Shown: piece after piece, positions 58,809 through 64,000 of the stretch
How positions within the stretch are numbered: position 1 is the first letter of the stretch
Layout of the letters: each line of letters begins with the position of its first letter
DNA from: Schizophyllum amplum
Taxonomy: Eukaryota > Basidiomycota > Agaricomycetes > Agaricales > Schizophyllaceae
Direction of reading: 5' to 3'
Assembly (NCBI GenBank): GCA_007026445.1
Contig: VDMD01000026.1
Coordinates: 248,001 to 312,000, forward strand
DNA: 64,000 bases
Notes under the pieces: generated by a model
The model's input: only the letters and a program-made list of their open reading frames with translations
What the model was told of the DNA's origin: nothing
Database searches by the model: none
Translations under genes and position numbers: made by a program

Positions 58809-58839
58809 GGTAATCGCCATTCCATAAACGGTAATCGCC
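58809..58839 (+). repeat. Two GGTAATCGCC iterons, element A copy 3
   Basis: GGTAATCGCC at 58809-58818 and 58830-58839, spacing 21 bp, about 0.94 kb upstream of the chromodomain start codon. Confidence 0.85.
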
Positions 58840-59269
58840 TGCCCGCAAAAGACGTGATCAAATGATCGGCCCGGGACGATCAATCGCGAGCTGCTCTCTT
58901 GCTTCTCGCCGTCATGAGCTCTTGCTGGCTGTCCAGGATGTTGCACCCGACCATCGTCCGCGGCGCCTCACCCGCCCTGCGACCTTGAAGATGAGGGGGA
59001 CGCCCAGTACGGAATTGTTCGAGCGAGCGTCACCGTGCGGCTGGTTCTCTCTCGGTGCGTGAACGCATGTTGCGATCTCGTCGCCTGCTCAAGTTCCCTA
59101 GCCAGGTCGACGTCGGCGCGTCCCTATTGCCCCTCCCCCTTCCTCTGCGATCGGAGGGCTTGGTTACCAGGCTACATTTCACCGGTCCTCGACGGCCCTG
59201 TCCGCGCCGTTGAGACTTTGTCCACTTAGCTCTCATCCAGGCCCTTCACGACACCCCGCACCCCCCAGT

Positions 59270-59272
<3 letters not shown>

Positions 59273-59317
<45 letters not shown>

Positions 59318-59318
59318 T
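59273..59318. repeat. (CT)n(CA)n microsatellite in element A copy 3
   Basis: About 14 CT and 8 CA units; the reverse complement of the tracts in copies 1 and 2. Confidence 0.9.
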
Positions 59319-59697
59319 ATACACGCGGATCTTTCGGCCGCGAAGTCACCGGCACTACTGTCCTCCATCCCATCGCTCCGATTCATCGTCTCAGAGGTCA
59401 GTGCACCCATCTCGCTCCGTTGGCTTCACTTCTCATCATCATCGTATACAGGCAACTGACAGCTAGGTTCAGGATCCTGTATTGCTTGCCAGAATCCAGC
59501 GCCCCGCGCACTTTTCGGAACTCGTTCATGTACTTTGACTTTGTTTTTTGCAATATACCTGTCGAATCAAGCAGCTCTGCGTACCAACGCTTCGTGAAGG
59601 GTTCGCGCGATGAGTCCACGAGTAATGTAAGACAAAGAACAGTGACTGATGCAGGCATCGATCAATGTCGGCATCGTCCTTTGTTCGCCAGACGCCC

Positions 59698-59707
59698 TTT
59701 ATAATAC
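59698..59707 (+). promoter_or_regulatory. TATA box of the A chromodomain gene
   Basis: CTTTATAATA about 70 bp before the start codon; the same box is present in the other A copies and, nearly identical, in family B. Confidence 0.6.
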
Positions 59708-59773
59708 CAAGACGCCCGGCCATACTTCTCCCACAACCATCCTACCACCACCATCGGCGCCGCCAAGACCGCC

Positions 59774-60234
59774 ATGTCCGAAGATCGCGTCGCGCGCACG
59801 ACCATCGACTCGGTTAACCTGCCCGAGCAAGCACAGAGACCGCAATCCAACACGGGCGCGCACAAAGGCGTGCAAGGAACCAGCTCATCATCGTCGGAGC
59901 GCTGTGCGTGAACTCGTTACTTTTGCCTTCGTTCCTAGTGACTTACGGGCACCATGAAGTCGCCGAGTATGCGCATCCGGGCAGGCGTCGGACCGCACGC
60001 AAAACCCCTCCACCCCAAGACCACCACCCCACCTTTCCGGGTCCTGTGTTCATCACACCCGATGGAGCGGAGGAGTACGAAGTGGAATGCATATTGTTCA
60101 AGGTCATCATGCGAGACCGCCGTATCTTCTACGGCGTTCGCTGGACAGGGTGGGGCCCCATGGGAGATACTATAGAGCCCGCAGCACATCTCGACCGCTG
60201 CTTAGCCCTGTCTGACTGGGAACTGCTAGCCTAG
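59774..60234 (+). CDS. Small chromodomain protein, element A copy 3
   Basis: Exons 59774-59903 and 59960-60234, with a 56-nt intron (GTGCGT...TGAAG) that keeps frame; 134 aa. This copy is easiest to read because it is on the plus strand. Start MSEDRVARTT; Ser-rich run before the splice; basic stretch GRRRTARK after it; chromodomain from EEYEVECIL to the end. Exon 2 is 275 nt, as in family B. The copies differ only at scattered sites, none changing the chromodomain. Confidence 0.7.
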
Positions 60235-60810
60235 TCATGAAGTAGCTTCGTCGTGCCAGACCCGCCGACGCGCAACGAGTCGAATAGATCTTTGCTTCGC
60301 ATGCGCTGGAACAGTCACGACGTGCAGCGTGGCTGATGAGGTAGCACCGACAAGGCCAGGTGTCCGTCTTGCACTCGCTGTAGTATGCTCAAACACAAAT
60401 TCGAACCCGAACCTGCCTCACACTGGCAGTCCGATTCATGGACACTGTGTGCAGGATGGCACGTTAACATACGCTCTCGTTCTACTTTACGCCATATCCT
60501 GTATGACAATGTCGCTGTCGAGCTACGGTGCGACGGGCGGAAGCCCAAAACGATGCCGAGACATACACTGCGAGACTGATGAGAGTGGCCGGCGGGCGCA
60601 GGCTGAGATTTCACTGTAGTGTGAAAGGCGCGCCCTCGGTTCGAGCTAGTTGAAGCTGCGGTGTCCTGCGGTGTTCTGGATGTCAGGCCAGCTCTTCGAG
60701 ACCGGCGAGGCAACGTCGACTACAGCACACCTTCACGGTGCTAAGCTAAGTCTTGCGCGTCCAACGTGCCTCTCACACCTTCTTCATGCTCTGAGCATCT
60801 GCGAGTCACC

Positions 60811-61907
60811 TCTTCTGCCTACGCCCCTCGTTTCCCCACTAGTCCCGAAAAATCCCGAAGGACGTTTCTTCACCGTCTGGTCAGGCGGCTGACACGAGTG
60901 CGCTGAACCTTGCCGTTGGGAGCGACGCGCTTGGGTTGGGAACAACGCGACTCAGATTTGCGTGTCACTGTACCGTATTGTGGCGTGGGCTCCTATGCGG
61001 CTCCAGACTGTCACCGGCAAGAATGTGCTAAACATGGGCGGTGACTAAGCCACTTCCTCCTGCACGGCATGGTCGGATTCTACACATGAGATGCGACGAA
61101 GCGCTCGTCTCTCACGTGCTTGACGAAAGTGAAGCTTATTGACTCTGATCCTAGATCTCCCAGTGGTGGAGGGACACGCTGAACATGGTTTTTTGTTAAA
61201 GAGGCAATCACTGGGGAAACGCACGCGGTCGGCGTCGCGCTGAGATGTAGCGCATTCTGAACGTGAATCGGCTGCGCACCATCCGAGATATGCTCAATAT
61301 GTGGCGTGACTAAGCCACGCGTCCTCCGCGCCATTCATGAGGAAGTCTTTACCGTTGAAGATCCAGTACAGACTCTTCAGCGTAGCATACAACACATAAG
61401 ATCAGGACATAACAATCGAAGGCACAATAGTGGCATCCATTTGTGAGGGCTCGACTCGACACTCGAATGGAGGCGGCGACGGTTGAGCTAGGCGAGTGAG
61501 ACGAGTCTCGATCGGCGAGCGAGTCGAAATAGTTAGATTGGTGAGAATCGAGATATGTGTAGTTGACGGCAGGCGGTGTGAGTCCAAGCCTGGGGTTCGT
61601 ACCAGAGCTTAGGAGCACGGCGAGCGAGTAGTCAAAGTTATCGAGTCTAAGGTAGCCTCGTGTATGTAGTGCATGAATATAAGGATCGTGTGGTTGCCAT
61701 GTGGGTAACTTTCAATACGGAAGACAAAGGTATGAACGGGTCATGACACTAATCATCAAGAAAACTCTTCTCAAGACTTTTTGCGTGCCATCCCAGTCTG
61801 TGTATGAGAAACTGTCAAGCTGTAAAAGACAAAGCAAGGCGAGACATTAGTTGAGATCTTTGCAGGACAAAGTGGAAACTCACGAGTGGCGCAAAAAGTA
61901 TCACCTT
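60811..61907. other. No gene seen; short diverged direct repeat
   Basis: A block around GTGACTAAGCCAC occurs at 61026-61070 and again at 61289-61335, with the shared context TGCT.AA.ATG and TCCTCC. Nothing else is supported. Confidence 0.45.
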
Positions 61908-64000
61908 TCATAGCACGACATAGACGCCTGGATGTTGGTTGATATGCGCTTCAGCCAGCTTTCTCGCACCCCTGTGCAGCTTTCCTGCTGTGTGAGCGAA
62001 ATTGAGAATCTTTTTCCACTCTACACGAGTGAGCCCCGCAAAGTGCCCGTCCACCAGTCTGCTCCGCGCAGCCACAAACCAACATTCTGCATCGTGAGTC
62101 CATATACCCGTATTCGCGCCGTGTAGCTGGAACGTGTGCTCAGATGGCCAAAGCGAAACATTCTTCACGTTCGAAGGGTTGGAGCTACCTGGCAAAAGCT
62201 CTTCAGTGATGCACGTCGAGAGCATGCAGAAAGCGCTGACTGTTTGCGACATGGAAGAGGCCAGACACTAGTTCTTCTTCATCCATGCTGAGGGCGTCGT
62301 CTAGAAGGACTGTTCCGTCTGAAAGATGCAGTTCAAGGGCCCCTTGACCATGCAGGGCGAAGCGAGACGGTCCAGCGAGTACGGCAGTCACTGGCACTGC
62401 GTCTCGCGCTATACGTCCGACTATGCCGCCATGTTTTGCAGCCGCTCGACCGCGATATGATAGCAAGAATGTATTCAGCCTGTCGCAGTATACGGCGTGG
62501 TCCACGGAGTCGAATTGATAGCCGTGTGGGCGCCAGCCGAAGCCGACGAATGATGGTATCGTTGACGAGGGGACAAGATCGAGAGGCGACGCAGTAAGAC
62601 GCTGTGGTAGGACCGTGTAGAAGCGGCATCCGAGGTCGTACAACGTCTTAACCAGGGATTCTAGGTCATGGCAGTCGTTCTTCATACGAAGACACATCAA
62701 AGCGATTGCCGCATCCTCCACCGCGACTTGATATTCGACGCTAGGATTTTGGCTGTTCTCTCGGAACACGTAGAACGTCTTGCTGTGAGGAGACCCGTCC
62801 TCTGAAAGAACACGAAGGGAGAGAGGTTGTTCGAGGCAGGCCCAAGACGTCCATTTCTCGTTATTGGCGAGGTCTAGCAGCTCCGAGTGCTCAGGTAGTT
62901 GGGCCTGTCCGGTGTTGGCCCGAAGCGTCATGTCGATGAAAGGGCGCAGCGTGCTGACATCCTCAGGAATGGGCATCGGAGCAAGGGAAAGGTGGGCCAT
63001 GCCTTCGCCCAGCGAACGCATGATGGTCTGTGTACTAGGTCTATCCGTCTGCTGAGCTCCAGGCGCCGCATCGACGACGAAGCCGTAGCGTATACCGGCC
63101 ATTTGCTTTATATCGTCAGCGACACGTTTGACGCCCACCGACAACGTATTCACTGCATGCGCGCTGAATGCGTATGGCGCGTGAAGAGCGCGTTCGTCCG
63201 TCAGGAGCCGGAACGGCAGCACATCATCCATAGTGGCCGAGCTGCTCGCCTGACTGGTGATAGCGGGGTTCGTAGCTGAGGCTTCTTCATCGACCCCCGA
63301 CAATGCAGAAGGTGTGCCAAGGACTGCAGCGGTACTCGCACGATCTATGTCTCGTGACGTGGGCACAAGCCTCCGATATGCGTAGAACGCTGCCTGCCTG
63401 TTAATCTTTCTCACTTCTTCCACGTCATCTTTGCCTCCCCAGACGAGGTATACGGGCACGTCGGTGTATATGAGCTTGACGATCCAGGACGAGTAGTGGC
63501 ATTCCCTGGGGTATACAAAAACCCCCGCGACAGGAAGCCGCCAGGTGTCGATAAGCGCGCTAATCCAGGCATGGTGAAGCAGACGACCTTCTAGCACAAG
63601 AATGTCGCGTAGCGCGCCCATGTTGACTTGTCCATGGATGCCCGTCAGAGCGGGGTTCTTGAGAATTAGGAAACGACACTCTGCGAGGAGAATAGCGAAT
63701 GCGTCTCTTGAGCGCTCGACGCATCTTCGCGCCGCTCCACGACCTTCGTGAGAGCGACGGTAGCCATAGTAGCTGGGCGAGACCCAGGATTTGTAGGATA
63801 GAGGGAATTCACCCGAATCTTCGTGTTGAATAAGGATGTTTCTGATGGCGATCAGGCGGAGTTCCATATCCATCCAATACTCCAGCACGTGGAGGTCGAG
63901 GTGCCATCCCCGCGATATAGTCTCCACTATGAGGGCGTTTCGCGAGGCAAATGAGCATAGCAGGGGGTTTTCCGTTTGCTCAAGGTCGCGCGGAGTGAGG
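61908..64000 (-). CDS. Agaricomycete-specific protein of unknown function, 5' end outside window
   Basis: Two exons seen (minus strand): 64000-62215 (open to the window edge, no start) and 62162-61908, joined over a 52-nt intron (GTGCAT...TGAAG) that keeps frame. About 680 residues are visible. Conserved-looking blocks: LHVLEYWMDMELRLIA, YTDVPVYLVWGGKDD and, in the last exon, NVSLWPSEHTFQLHG, NTGIWTHDAECWFVAAR, VEWKKILNF. From memory the last exon matches the tail of a protein family frequent in Agaricomycetes, often next to transposons (SLWP...G.W...CE.WF...). No catalytic motif is recognised. I give no function. Confidence 0.65.

Larger units (their letters stand above)
58721..60810 (+). 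mobile_element. Repeat element A, copy 3 (inverted)
   Basis: The core 58803-60652 is nearly identical to the reverse complement of copies 1 and 2. The outer parts (58740-58802 and 60653-60810) align only to copy 2 and with much divergence, for example GCGAGGCAACGTCGACTACA versus GCGAGGCAATGTCGACTACA in copy 2. Order on the plus strand: iterons, leader region, CT/CA microsatellite, TATA box, chromodomain gene, 3' region. Confidence 0.7.

Overview
This looks like a chromosomal segment from a basidiomycete fungus, most likely an Agaricomycete (mushroom or polypore class). The evidence is genes broken by 49-61 nt introns with GTRNGT donors, two F-box/leucine-rich proteins of the kind expanded in these fungi, a transposase of the Plavaka type, a 2OG-Fe(II) dioxygenase of the fungal TET/JBP-like type, a JmjC protein, and several families I know only from Agaricomycetes. 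I saw no rRNA, tRNA, CRISPR or bacterial feature. Species cannot be named from the sequence. Protein coordinates below come from hand-spliced models in which every accepted intron keeps the reading frame.

Layout. 0.4-1.7 kb: a non-autonomous TIR element with 9-bp target duplication. 1.7-3.6 kb: element A copy 1, with a small chromodomain gene. 4.1-7.1 kb: a JmjC protein with a basic coiled-coil N-terminus. 9.1-10.9 kb: a MYND zinc-finger protein. 11.5-13.6 kb: element A copy 2. 13.8-16.2 kb: small inverted and tandem repeats and a wrecked PDR-type ABC transporter. 16.4-18.0 kb: F-box protein. 18.9-36.2 kb: a nested repeat complex. It has inverted arms of about 3.86 kb (20181-24042 and 32124-35986), inner direct repeats of about 1.69 kb, a complete TET/JBP-like gene on the left, a truncated duplicate of that gene on the right, chromodomain genes, and an F-box and a RING-like gene in the middle. 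38-43.7 kb: a diverged relic of element A, an inverted repeat, and a four-exon Plavaka-type transposase that appears intact. 44.4-44.9 kb: a second non-autonomous element. 45-47.9 kb: an AT-hook/chromodomain gene. 51.5-55.5 kb: a coiled-coil gene of an Agaricomycete-specific family. 57.3-58.2 kb: a RING finger gene. 58.7-60.8 kb: element A copy 3, inverted relative to copies 1 and 2. 61.9-64 kb: the 3' part of another Agaricomycete-specific gene that leaves the window.

The recurring theme is chromatin and DNA-modification genes carried on, or caught between, mobile repeats. Two different repeat families (A and B) carry homologous two-exon chromodomain genes with the same architecture: a second exon of exactly 275 nt, a CTTTATAAT box, and, about 0.9 kb upstream, phased copies of the motif GGTAATCGCC spaced 20-21 bp apart. 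In family B the chromodomain gene is followed on the same strand by a TET/JBP-like dioxygenase gene. I regard this iteron + chromodomain + dioxygenase module as the most interesting candidate system here. Several sharp switches from near-identity to diverged homology suggest gene conversion among the copies.
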